From Acidobacteria bacterium Ga0077553 (GTDB lineage: Bacteria; Acidobacteriota; Terriglobia; Bryobacterales; Bryobacteraceae), in assembly GCA_001464575.1 (NCBI GenBank), contig LNFE01000219.1:1-50857 (forward strand): 50,857 nt of DNA. Direction: 5' to 3'. Each line of letters opens with the position of its first letter. The stretch's first letter is position 1. A program made the translations under genes and the position numbers. This document shows positions 35,282 to 42,990 of the stretch, one piece after another. The notes beneath the pieces are model-generated. The model ran no database searches. It was not told the origin of the DNA and was given only the letters and a program-made list of their open reading frames with translations.

Positions 35282-36154
35282 TTAACGAGCGGCTGGTAGA
35301 AACTGGGCGACGAACCACGCGGCCGAGGTTACCAATAAAATGATGGCCCCCGGCCGGGAGTAACTTGTCCGGGCCAGAGTTAACAATCCAACGATGCCGG
35401 CAGCGATCGCCGAACCGGCTACCAGTGTGCCGTAGAAAGCCGCCGACCCGCCCGCCGGAACCCCGAGGCCAAGTAACAGTCCCACGCCGGCCACCGCCGC
35501 CCACCGGTGCCCCGCCTCCGGCAACAGCCACACCTCAAACGCCAGATACCCCACCCCAATCGCCGCCGCCGCCTCCACGAATCGCGGTGATGCCGGCAGC
35601 CCCAAGTAGAGCGACGTCGCCTGGCCAGCCGCCACCGCCAGCACAAATGCCACCGCCTCCCTCCGCCGCCGGGCCGCGAAGCCGATCGTGAACAGCAGCA
35701 GAATCCGGGCCCAGCCGGAGAAGGCTTGGCGCAGCCCGTCCATCGCGTCGCGCAGCGGATCATAGCCTCCGTCAAATCGAAGCTCGGCCTCCCGTTCCCG
35801 ACCCGAAAAAACCTGGCGCGCCGTCGCGCCGCCCCGTTGCGCGGTCAGCACGTGAACGTGGTTGGCCACCAGCACGTCCGCCAACCGGCAGATCACCCGC
35901 GGATTGGCCGGAACGTTCGTGAACTGATAAGTGCACGCCAGCTCCTCGTTCGTTGCCGTGCAAGTGCGTCCATTCAGGGTGGCTCCGGCTATCTGATATG
36001 AATCGCCGAGCATCTTCTCGCCCTCCGGAACCTCGTAAGTGGGAACCCGCAGCACCAGCCGCGCCGTCGATCCCGTAATCTCCATCTGCCCGCTGCTTAG
36101 GCTGACCATGTGGGCGGTCAACGGGGCCGCCAAGAACAAAAGTACCCATCTCAT
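35282..36154 (-). CDS. HupE/UreJ_2-like membrane protein lacking the usual histidines
   Basis: 290 residues. A signal peptide (RWVLLFLAAPLTA) and a periplasmic beta domain (about 15-145) precede six to seven membrane helices. The helical half follows the HupE/UreJ_2 layout (FSGWARILLLFTIGFAARRR, FVLAVAAGQATSLYLGLP, FVEAAAAIGVGYLAFEVWLL, WAAVAGVGLLLGLGVPAG). In family members as I remember them these positions carry histidines (HILFGxDH, AHSxTL, HGFGF) used for nickel or cobalt; here they are A/L, G/Q and LGLGV. Metal transport is thus doubtful. The start ATG 36154 overlaps the stop of the permease gene by 4 bp. The frame is open much further upstream but only inside that gene. Confidence 0.72.
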   Translation of the reverse strand: MRWVLLFLAAPLTAHMVSLSSGQMEITGSTARLVLRVPTYEVPEGEKMLGDSYQIAGATLNGRTCTATNEELACTYQFTNVPANPRVICRLADVLVANHVHVLTAQRGGATARQVFSGREREAELRFDGGYDPLRDAMDGLRQAFSGWARILLLFTIGFAARRRREAVAFVLAVAAGQATSLYLGLPASPRFVEAAAAIGVGYLAFEVWLLPEAGHRWAAVAGVGLLLGLGVPAGGSAAFYGTLVAGSAIAAGIVGLLTLARTSYSRPGAIILLVTSAAWFVAQFLPAAR

Positions 36155-37164
36155 CGCAGATGCCGGTAGACCACCCGCATTGTGGCCATCACAGGAACGG
36201 AAAGAAACAGCCCCGGAATCCCCGCCACCGTCTCGCCCACCAGAACGCCGAACAGCACCAGCAGCGGATGCAGTTCCACGCCCGAACTCAGCAGCCACGG
36301 CGACAGCACGTAGTCCTGGAAAATCCGGTAGACGATCAGGAAGACAATCATCCAACCCCAGTGCGGGTATCCGCTGAAGACGGCCACCGACACGCTCAGC
36401 ACCATCCCGGCCAGCGGCCCCACCACGGGCACAAACTCGAACACCGCCGCCGCCCCAGCCAGCAGCAGCGCGTACGGCACCCCCGCCACTTCGTAATAAA
36501 GACCATAGGAAACGAACGTGGCGATCACCAAAAGCAGCACCGCCCGCATGTACGCGCCCAGGCATAGGTTAATGTCAGCCAGGACACCGTCAATCCGGCT
36601 GCGGTGGCCGTGGTCGTCGATATACTCCCCGATGCGAGCCCGAAACGTTGGCGCTTCCATCAGATACAAGAAGCTTAGAATCGGAATCAGCACCAGATAT
36701 AAAATGCTGCTGGCCCCCGTAATCAGCCCCCGGCCAAACGAACCCAGCAGCGGAACCAACTCCTGCACATGCTCCTCGACGAACGCCCGGATCTGTTCCC
36801 GGTACGGTTCAATCGGCGCCGGCAGCGGCTGATCAAGCCACACCCCTCCACTCTTCACGAGCGCCGGCAACTGCGATGCCAGTTCGGCAGCCTCGCGCGC
36901 AATGTGAGAGGTAATCAAGAAAATGACTGTCCCCACCCCTCCGAACAGAACCAGGTAAACGACGCTGAGCTTGATGCCGTACGACCAGCGCTGTGGCAGC
37001 CAACGCTGCGCCAGTTCCACCGCCGGAGCCAGCAAATACGCAAGCAGCAGCGCCACAACAAAAGCCAGCAAGGCGCCGCGAGCGAGCCAGACTAGCTCGG
37101 CGACGAGCAGGATCAGAAGAACCGTCCACGTGGCCCGTGCGGCCCGGGTATCAATGCCCAGCAT
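36151..37164 (-). CDS. AI-2E family (PerM/UPF0118) transporter
   Basis: 337 residues, 7-8 membrane segments. The family pattern is clear: hydrophobic pair near the N-terminus (FVVALLLAYLLAPAVELAQRW), long periplasmic or amphipathic stretch (LPALVKSGGVW to VQELVPLLGSFG), then AVFEFVPVVGPLAGMVLS, IVYRIFQDYVLSPWLLSSGVELHPLLVLF and GIPGLFLSVPVMAT. Family members include the putative AI-2 exporter TqsA and Na+/H+ antiporter-like proteins, so the substrate is uncertain. ATG 37164 lacks a Shine-Dalgarno; a weak TTGAGG-17-TAGGAT pair ends 8 bp before it. The HupE-like gene is coupled downstream by a 4-bp overlap. Confidence 0.9.
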   Translation of the reverse strand: MLGIDTRAARATWTVLLILLVAELVWLARGALLAFVVALLLAYLLAPAVELAQRWLPQRWSYGIKLSVVYLVLFGGVGTVIFLITSHIAREAAELASQLPALVKSGGVWLDQPLPAPIEPYREQIRAFVEEHVQELVPLLGSFGRGLITGASSILYLVLIPILSFLYLMEAPTFRARIGEYIDDHGHRSRIDGVLADINLCLGAYMRAVLLLVIATFVSYGLYYEVAGVPYALLLAGAAAVFEFVPVVGPLAGMVLSVSVAVFSGYPHWGWMIVFLIVYRIFQDYVLSPWLLSSGVELHPLLVLFGVLVGETVAGIPGLFLSVPVMATMRVVYRHLR

Positions 37165-37172
37165 GAATCGTT

Positions 37173-37201
37173 ATCCTAACCTTTGTGAGTTCACTCCTCA
37201 A
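37173..37201 (-). promoter_or_regulatory. Candidate promoter for the AI-2E-family transporter
   Basis: TTGAGG (37196-37201, minus strand) and TAGGAT (37173-37178) lie 17 bp apart, each with 4 of 6 consensus matches. The -10 box ends eight bases before ATG 37164, implying a leaderless transcript. The -35 box lies inside the first codons of the divergent crotonase gene. With matches this weak it could be chance. Confidence 0.25.
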
Positions 37202-37937
37202 AGTGTCGCAAGAAGGCAGGGTCCGGCGGCTGACCCTGGCCCGCTCGGAGAAAGCCAACGCATTGAACCGCGAACTCCGCCACGCCCTCCTCCGTGCAAT
37301 GCACGAAGCCGAAGACGACGCCGCGACCGCCAGCCTGCTGCTCGATGCCGAAGGCAAAATCTTCTGTTCCGGCGTCGATCTGGACGAAGACCCGGAAACG
37401 GATCCCTCCTATGAGCGGCTCTTCTCCGTAGGTTCCCGCCTCACCAAGCCGATCGTGGCCGCCGTCCAGGGCCCCGTGCTGGCCGGCGGCATCGGCCTGC
37501 TCTCCAATTGCCACTGTGTGGTAGCTGCGATGGGTTCCAGTTTCGGCTTGACGGAAATGCGCCTCGGCATGTTTCCCGTCATCCTGTTTCGCAGCCTCGC
37601 CCACGCCGTCGGCCAACGCTGCGCCCTCGAATGGGCCCTCACCGGACGTATTTTTCAGACCGACGAAGCGTTGCGCAGCGGCCTCATCCACGCCGTCGCG
37701 CCAGAATTTGAACTCGACGACCGCGCCACGGCGCTCGCGACCCAGATCGCCAGCTTTTCCCCCGCCGCCATCCGCGCCGGCATGTCGTTTGTCCATCACC
37801 AAGCCACTTTGGACGACGAGGCAGCCGGGCGCCTGGCCGTACAGACGCGCGGAGAACTCGCTCACGCGCCGGACTACGCAGAGGGAATCGCTGCCCTAAA
37901 GGAGAAACGGCAACCGGTATGGCCCTCTCGAGACTAG
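37185..37937 (+). CDS. Enoyl-CoA hydratase/isomerase (crotonase) family protein
   Basis: 250 residues with GTG start at 37185; no in-frame ATG is near. The crotonase fold is shown by EKANALNRELRHALL, the oxyanion-hole segments FCSGVDLDE and GPVLAGGIGLLSNCHCVVAA, and FGLTEMRLGMFPV. Of the two hydratase glutamates only the second seems kept (E in LTEMRLG); the first position (Glu144 in rat enoyl-CoA hydratase) is a Gly in AGGIGLL. It may therefore be an isomerase, hydrolase or decarboxylase-type member rather than a true hydratase. It overlaps the penicillin acylase gene by 19 bp, so they are probably co-expressed. Confidence 0.87.
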   Translation: MSSLLKVSQEGRVRRLTLARSEKANALNRELRHALLRAMHEAEDDAATASLLLDAEGKIFCSGVDLDEDPETDPSYERLFSVGSRLTKPIVAAVQGPVLAGGIGLLSNCHCVVAAMGSSFGLTEMRLGMFPVILFRSLAHAVGQRCALEWALTGRIFQTDEALRSGLIHAVAPEFELDDRATALATQIASFSPAAIRAGMSFVHHQATLDDEAAGRLAVQTRGELAHAPDYAEGIAALKEKRQPVWPSRD

Positions 37938-40129
37938 CCTGGCTCCTCATTGCGCTGCCGCTCTTCGGCGAAGAGTTGCGTCTCTCCGGCCTGCGCCAGC
38001 CCGTCGAAGTGCTCCGCGATAAATGGGGCATCCCCCACATCTACGCCCAGAATCAAGACGATCTCTACTTCGCCCAGGGCTACATGGCCGCCCGCGATCG
38101 CCTCTGGCAGATCGACCTCTGGCGCCGCGCCGGCTCCGGCAAACTCTCCGAAGTCCTCGGCCCCGCTTACCTCGAACGCGACCGTACCGCCCTCCTCCTC
38201 CGCTTCCGTGGCGATTGGAAGGCCGAGTGGACCTCCTACGCCCCCGATACCTACAACATCGCCCGCGCCTTCACTAACGGCATCAACGCCTACATCAAGC
38301 AAGGCGGCCGCCGGACCAAAGAGTTCCAGCAGTTGGGATACGAGCCAGGCCTTTGGCAGCCCGAAGACGTCCTCTCCCGCGTCGCCGTCTTCTCGATGAT
38401 GACGAACGTCCTGCGCGAAGTCACCCGCGCCCGCCAACTCGACGCCTTCGGCGCCGCAAAGCTGGAACGGATTCGCCCCACTGACCCGCCCGTCTCCATG
38501 CGCGCCCCGGCAGAACTGAATCTGAAGGACATCACCCGCGGCGCCATCGCCGATTTTGACGATGCCACCGACCCCGTCACCCTCGAAGCCCAGGGCTCAA
38601 ACAATTGGGTGGTCTCCGGCAAACGCTCCACCACCGGCAAGCCCCTACTCGCGAGCGACCCCCACCGCGCCCTCCAAATCCCCAGCCTGCGACGGACCGT
38701 CCACCTCGTCGCCCCCGGCATCAACCAAATCGGCGCCGGAGAACCCGCCCTGCCCGGCATCGCCCTCGGCCACAACGAATCCATCGGCTTCGGGTTCACC
38801 ATCACCGGTACCGACCAGCAGGACCTCTACGTCGAGCAACTCAGCACCAGCAACCTTGATGATTACCTCTACGCCGGCAAGTGGAAGCGGATGACGGTGG
38901 AACGCCACCCGGTCACCCTGAAAGGCGGCAAAAAGGAAATCGTCGAGTGCCGCTACACCATCCATGGGCCAGTCATCGGCATCGACCCCACCCGCCGGCG
39001 CGCCTACGTCATGCGCTGGGTCGGCGCCGAGCCCGGAACGGCCGGCTACCTGGCCGGTCTTTCGCTCGCCCGCGCCCAAACCTGGACCCAATTCCTCGAT
39101 GCCGTCGCCCGGTTCAAGGCCCCCGCCGAAAACCTCCTCTACGCCGATACCGCCGGCAACATCGGCTTCGCCGTCGCCGGCCTCGCGCCCATCCGCAAAA
39201 CCTGGAACGGGTTGCTCCCCGTCCCCGGCCAAACCGGAACCTATGAGTGGGCCGGCTTCCTCGACCCCGCCCAATTGCCCCGCGCGTTCAACCCCCGCGA
39301 AGGGTTCCTCGCCACGGCCAACGACAACATTCTCCCCTCCGGCTACCCCCACATTCTCAACTACGAATGGGCGCAACCCTTCCGCGGAAATCGGATCCGC
39401 GCTAAACTCGCCGCCCGCCCCAAGTGGTCGTTGGATGACTTCGAACGCCTCCAAACCGACATCGTCTCCGAGCCCGCCAAGCAGTTTCAAAACATCTTGA
39501 AACAGTGGAAGCCGCGTCCGCAGAGCCCCGCGCGGGATATCCTACCAGCACTCCTAGCCTGGGACTGCCGGATGACCACCGACTCCATGCCCGCCGCCGT
39601 CATGGCGGTCTGGATGGGCAAGCTCGGCGCCGCAATCTTTCAACCGGCCAATCTTGGTGCCCGCGCCAGTCTCCAAACCGTCCTGAAAGCCCTCGAGGCC
39701 AAACCCGACCCCGAAGCCCTCGAGAAAACCTTAGCCGAAACCCTTGATGAGTTGACCCGCAAGCTCGGCCCCCAACGCGCGAACTGGCGCTGGGGCGCCA
39801 TTCACCTGCTCTACATGGCGCACCCCAGTCAAATTAAACACTTCGACCGCGGGCCCGTGGCCCTCCCCGGTGACGGCAACACCATCAACGCCGCCGGCGG
39901 AGCCAACTCCCGCGCCACCCACGGCGCCAGTTTCCGCATGCTGCTCGACACCTCCGATTGGGACAAAAGCCGCATGACCAATACCCCAGGCGAGTCCGGA
40001 GACCCCGATTCGCCCCACTACAGCGACCTGTTGACCGATTGGGCGACTGGAAAGTATCACCCCATGCTCTTCACTCGCTCCGCCATTGAAGCCAATCTGT
40101 CCGAGCGCATCCGGCTCTCCCCCAAGTAA
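37919..40129 (+). CDS. Penicillin acylase family protein (Ntn hydrolase)
   Basis: 736 residues, a precursor of the S45 type. After a signal peptide (LAWLLIALPLFGEE) comes the alpha chain (DKWGIPHIYAQNQDDLYFAQGYMAARDRLWQID), a spacer, and the new beta-chain N-terminus at S227 in EAQGSNNWVVSG, the autocatalytic cleavage site and nucleophile. Following family blocks are KPLLASDPHRALQIPS, GIALGHNESIGFGFTITGTDQQDLY and the Asn oxyanion in TANDN. S45 enzymes deacylate beta-lactams or acyl-homoserine lactones; quorum quenching is possible but not shown. The TAA is 1 bp from the convergent transglycosylase stop. Confidence 0.94.
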   Translation: MALSRLAWLLIALPLFGEELRLSGLRQPVEVLRDKWGIPHIYAQNQDDLYFAQGYMAARDRLWQIDLWRRAGSGKLSEVLGPAYLERDRTALLLRFRGDWKAEWTSYAPDTYNIARAFTNGINAYIKQGGRRTKEFQQLGYEPGLWQPEDVLSRVAVFSMMTNVLREVTRARQLDAFGAAKLERIRPTDPPVSMRAPAELNLKDITRGAIADFDDATDPVTLEAQGSNNWVVSGKRSTTGKPLLASDPHRALQIPSLRRTVHLVAPGINQIGAGEPALPGIALGHNESIGFGFTITGTDQQDLYVEQLSTSNLDDYLYAGKWKRMTVERHPVTLKGGKKEIVECRYTIHGPVIGIDPTRRRAYVMRWVGAEPGTAGYLAGLSLARAQTWTQFLDAVARFKAPAENLLYADTAGNIGFAVAGLAPIRKTWNGLLPVPGQTGTYEWAGFLDPAQLPRAFNPREGFLATANDNILPSGYPHILNYEWAQPFRGNRIRAKLAARPKWSLDDFERLQTDIVSEPAKQFQNILKQWKPRPQSPARDILPALLAWDCRMTTDSMPAAVMAVWMGKLGAAIFQPANLGARASLQTVLKALEAKPDPEALEKTLAETLDELTRKLGPQRANWRWGAIHLLYMAHPSQIKHFDRGPVALPGDGNTINAAGGANSRATHGASFRMLLDTSDWDKSRMTNTPGESGDPDSPHYSDLLTDWATGKYHPMLFTRSAIEANLSERIRLSPK

Positions 40130-40130
40130 C

Positions 40131-40907
40131 TCATTGGATCGCCTTCTCCCGCTCGGCCACCCGCGATAGAATCCGGCCCACATAGTTCTGTGTCTCCGGA
40201 ATGTCGGGGACCGCGCCATCCCGGTCCACCCGGCCCGGACCCGCATTGTAAGCCGCCAACGCCTTCGCCATGTCCCCCTGATAGCGGTCCAGCAGCGATT
40301 TCAGAAAACGACTTCCCGCCGCAATGTTCTCGGCCGGGTCAAAGGGATCCTTCACCTTCAACGTCTCGGCCGTCGCCGGCATCAGTTGCATCAGCCCCAT
40401 CGCCCCCTTGCGCGACACCGCGCAAGGCAGGGTCCCTGATTCTTGCTCAATCACGGCATGCAGCAGCGTCTCGCTCAACGCGTTCCGTTTCGCCTCCCGC
40501 TCCACCATCGCCTGCAGATCCATCTTCGGCATCGGCGGACAGTTGGCCGCTTCGAACGGCTCGGTATGCGCCTCCGGCACCGGAGCCCCGGCCGGCACCG
40601 TCTGCCGCCAAAACGTCGGGTACTGCTCCTGCAGCGTCTGCACCTGGCGGCCCACGCTCTCCGCCTGCCGCCGCAGAGACTCTTCGAACGAGCCCGGCGG
40701 CGTCTCCGCCCCTTTCTTACGCCCGGCGGACTCCCGCCGTGGCTTCTCTGGAGCCGGCGAAGCCGGAACAATCGGCGCCCCCACCGCCGCCGCCGGCTCC
40801 TCCGGGAGCGGCTCCATCGGCACCGTGCGCACCGCGTTCTTGGGCTGCGCCCCCAGCAAAAAGACAAAAATGAATAAGACCGCGAAAACTCTCACTAGAC
40901 CAGTCAT
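40131..40907 (-). CDS. Lytic transglycosylase, SLT domain
   Basis: 258 residues. After a signal peptide (VRVFAVLFIFVFLLGAQ) there is a Pro/Ala/Glu-rich disordered linker (about 25-75), a short helical stretch, and a C-terminal SLT domain (about 130-240). The catalytic Glu is in HAVIEQESG, followed by the GAMGLMQLMPATAETL motif and AYNAGPGRVDR. It cleaves glycan strands between MurNAc and GlcNAc, forming 1,6-anhydro ends, in the periplasm. I chose ATG 40907 over the in-frame TTG at 40916 for its better start codon. It starts 103 bp from the divergent squalene-hopene cyclase gene. Confidence 0.93.
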   Translation of the reverse strand: MTGLVRVFAVLFIFVFLLGAQPKNAVRTVPMEPLPEEPAAAVGAPIVPASPAPEKPRRESAGRKKGAETPPGSFEESLRRQAESVGRQVQTLQEQYPTFWRQTVPAGAPVPEAHTEPFEAANCPPMPKMDLQAMVEREAKRNALSETLLHAVIEQESGTLPCAVSRKGAMGLMQLMPATAETLKVKDPFDPAENIAAGSRFLKSLLDRYQGDMAKALAAYNAGPGRVDRDGAVPDIPETQNYVGRILSRVAEREKAIQ

Positions 40908-41010
40908 CGACGGCAACCCCGCAACTCGCTAGTCCAGATGAATCCGTACCTCCTCTCAGGTCTGCCCTACTCCCTGGCCGCCGTATACTAGAAAGTAGCC
41001 ACGCCCCGCG

Positions 41011-42990
41011 ATGAGTTCCCATTGGACTAACCCTTCCTTCAACCGGCGCGCCCCCCATCCAGTTCAGATCGTTGGCGAACGCCGCGCCCTCTTCAACGCC
41101 GCCCGCGAAGCCAGCCGCCGCAGCGCCCAGTCGCTGATCACCCTCCAGCAACCCGACGGCCACTGGTGCGGCGAACTCCTCGCCGACGTCTCCCTCGAAG
41201 CCGATTACGTCCTCCTCCAGCTCTGGCTCAACCCCCCTGTCGACGGCGTCTGGCAACCCGCCTCGGAGCCCCGCCTTGAAAAGGTCTGCCGCCGCATCCT
41301 CTCGCAGCAAATGGCTGATGGCGGCTGGCACATCTATCCCGAAGGCCCCGCCGACGTCAATTGCACCGTCAAGGCCTATACCGCCCTCCGCCTCTGCGGC
41401 TACGGCACTGAGTTCGAACCCCTCCGCCGCGCCCGCCATCGCATCCTCGAGCTCGGCGGACTCCAGTCCTGCAACAGCTACACCAAAATCAATCTCTCCC
41501 TCTTCGGCCTCTACCCCCGGAAATACGTCCCCACCATCCCCCCGGAGCTGATGCTACTCCCCGGCGGCAGCCTCTTCCCCGGCGGCGTCCTCTACGAAAT
41601 GGCCTCGTGGACCCGCGCCATCGTCGTCCCCCTCTCCATCGTCCAGGCCGTCGGCGGCATCCGCCCCGCCCCCGCCGGCATCGATCTCAACGAACTCCTC
41701 CACGCCGGCAACAACCTCAGCCTCCCCAAACGCGACCGCATCCTCTCCCCCATCTTTCACCAGGTCGACCGCCTCCTCAAGCTCTGGGAACGCCGCGGCC
41801 ACCGCGACTCTCGCATCGCTGCCATCCGCCAGGCCGAACGCTGGATGCTCGAACGCTGCCGCCACGCCGACGGCCTCGGCGCCATCTACCCGTCCATGAT
41901 GTATTCCATCATGGCCATGGAAGCGCTTGAATACCCCAAGGACCATCCCGACTTCGTCGAAGCCCTCGCCAAGTTCGACGCCCTCTTCACCGAGTCCGGC
42001 GAAACCCTCTATTTCCAACCCTGCTTCTCCCCCGTCTGGGACACCGCCTACGCCGCCTTCGCCCTCGGCGAAACCAACCACCTCGACCCCACCGCCCTCC
42101 GCCAAGCCGCCGATTGGCTCGTCGCCAAGGAAGTCCGCCGCCGCGGCGATTGGTCCGTCAAGCGGCCCCACCTCCAGCCCGGCGGCTGGGCCTTCGAGTA
42201 TTCAAACGAGCACTACCCCGACATCGACGACACCGCCATGGTGCTGCTCGCCCTCGAACACTGCCAATCCTCCAGTCCGGAACGCCAAGTTGCCGTCGAA
42301 GCCCGCGCCCTCGCGTGGCTCAAAGGCATGCAATCCCAGGACGGCGGCTTCGCGGCCTTTGACGCCGACAACGACTGGGGCGTGCTCAACAGCATCCCTT
42401 TCTCCGACCACAACGCCATGCTCGACCCCACCTGCCCCGACATCACCGGCCGGGTGCTCGAAGCCCTCTGTCGCCGCGGTCTGTCCTCCTCTGATCCCGT
42501 GGTCCACGGCGCCGTCAACTTCCTTCTCAAAACGCAGGAGCAGAACGGCAGCTGGTACGGCCGTTGGGGCGTCAACTACCTCTACGGCACCTTCCTCGCC
42601 CTCCGCGGCCTCCGTGCCGCCGACTCGCCCGATCTCAACGTTTTCCGCAAAGCCGCCGACTTCGTCCAAGCCACCCAGAACACGGACGGCGGCTGGGGCG
42701 AAAGCTGCCACAGCTATGAGGTCAACCACTTCGTCCCCGCCCCCTCCACGCCCTCCCAAACCGCCTGGGCTCTCCTCAGCCTCCTCTCCGCCGGCCGCCA
42801 CGATTCCGCCGCCGCCGAACGCGGCCTCCGCTATCTCATCGAAACGCAAAATGAGGAAGGCGGCGCCTGGGACGAGTCCCTCGCCACCGGCACCGGCTTC
42901 CCCAATGTGTTCTACCTCAAGTACACGATGTACCGGCACTACTTCCCAATGCTCGTCACCGGGCTGTACGGCCGTCTCGCCGGTTTCTAG
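41011..42990 (+). CDS. shc: Squalene-hopene cyclase
   Basis: 659 residues, typical length. It folds squalene into hopene or hopanol, giving membrane hopanoids; a monotopic inner-membrane enzyme. The catalytic acid motif D404-I-D406-D407-TA is present (YPDIDDTAMVLL). QW repeats include QQPDGHWCGEL near the start, QMADGGWHIYP, QDGGFAAFDADNDW, QNGSWYGRWGVNYLYGT and NTDGGWGESCHSYE. No other hopanoid gene (hpnC/D/E/H) occurs in the window, so the pathway is scattered. The coding strand is extremely C-rich in third positions. Its stop overlaps that of the convergent hppA by 4 bp. Confidence 0.96.
   Translation: MSSHWTNPSFNRRAPHPVQIVGERRALFNAAREASRRSAQSLITLQQPDGHWCGELLADVSLEADYVLLQLWLNPPVDGVWQPASEPRLEKVCRRILSQQMADGGWHIYPEGPADVNCTVKAYTALRLCGYGTEFEPLRRARHRILELGGLQSCNSYTKINLSLFGLYPRKYVPTIPPELMLLPGGSLFPGGVLYEMASWTRAIVVPLSIVQAVGGIRPAPAGIDLNELLHAGNNLSLPKRDRILSPIFHQVDRLLKLWERRGHRDSRIAAIRQAERWMLERCRHADGLGAIYPSMMYSIMAMEALEYPKDHPDFVEALAKFDALFTESGETLYFQPCFSPVWDTAYAAFALGETNHLDPTALRQAADWLVAKEVRRRGDWSVKRPHLQPGGWAFEYSNEHYPDIDDTAMVLLALEHCQSSSPERQVAVEARALAWLKGMQSQDGGFAAFDADNDWGVLNSIPFSDHNAMLDPTCPDITGRVLEALCRRGLSSSDPVVHGAVNFLLKTQEQNGSWYGRWGVNYLYGTFLALRGLRAADSPDLNVFRKAADFVQATQNTDGGWGESCHSYEVNHFVPAPSTPSQTAWALLSLLSAGRHDSAAAERGLRYLIETQNEEGGAWDESLATGTGFPNVFYLKYTMYRHYFPMLVTGLYGRLAGF

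Noticed and set aside
36155-36565. N-terminal extension of the HupE-like protein
   Set aside because: This part is Arg/Gly-rich antiframe sequence inside the AI-2E-family gene; a proper signal peptide begins at ATG 36154.
40984-40989. TATACT box upstream of squalene-hopene cyclase as a promoter
   Set aside because: The -10 match is good, but no acceptable -35 box lies 16-18 bp upstream, and chance occurrence is plausible.
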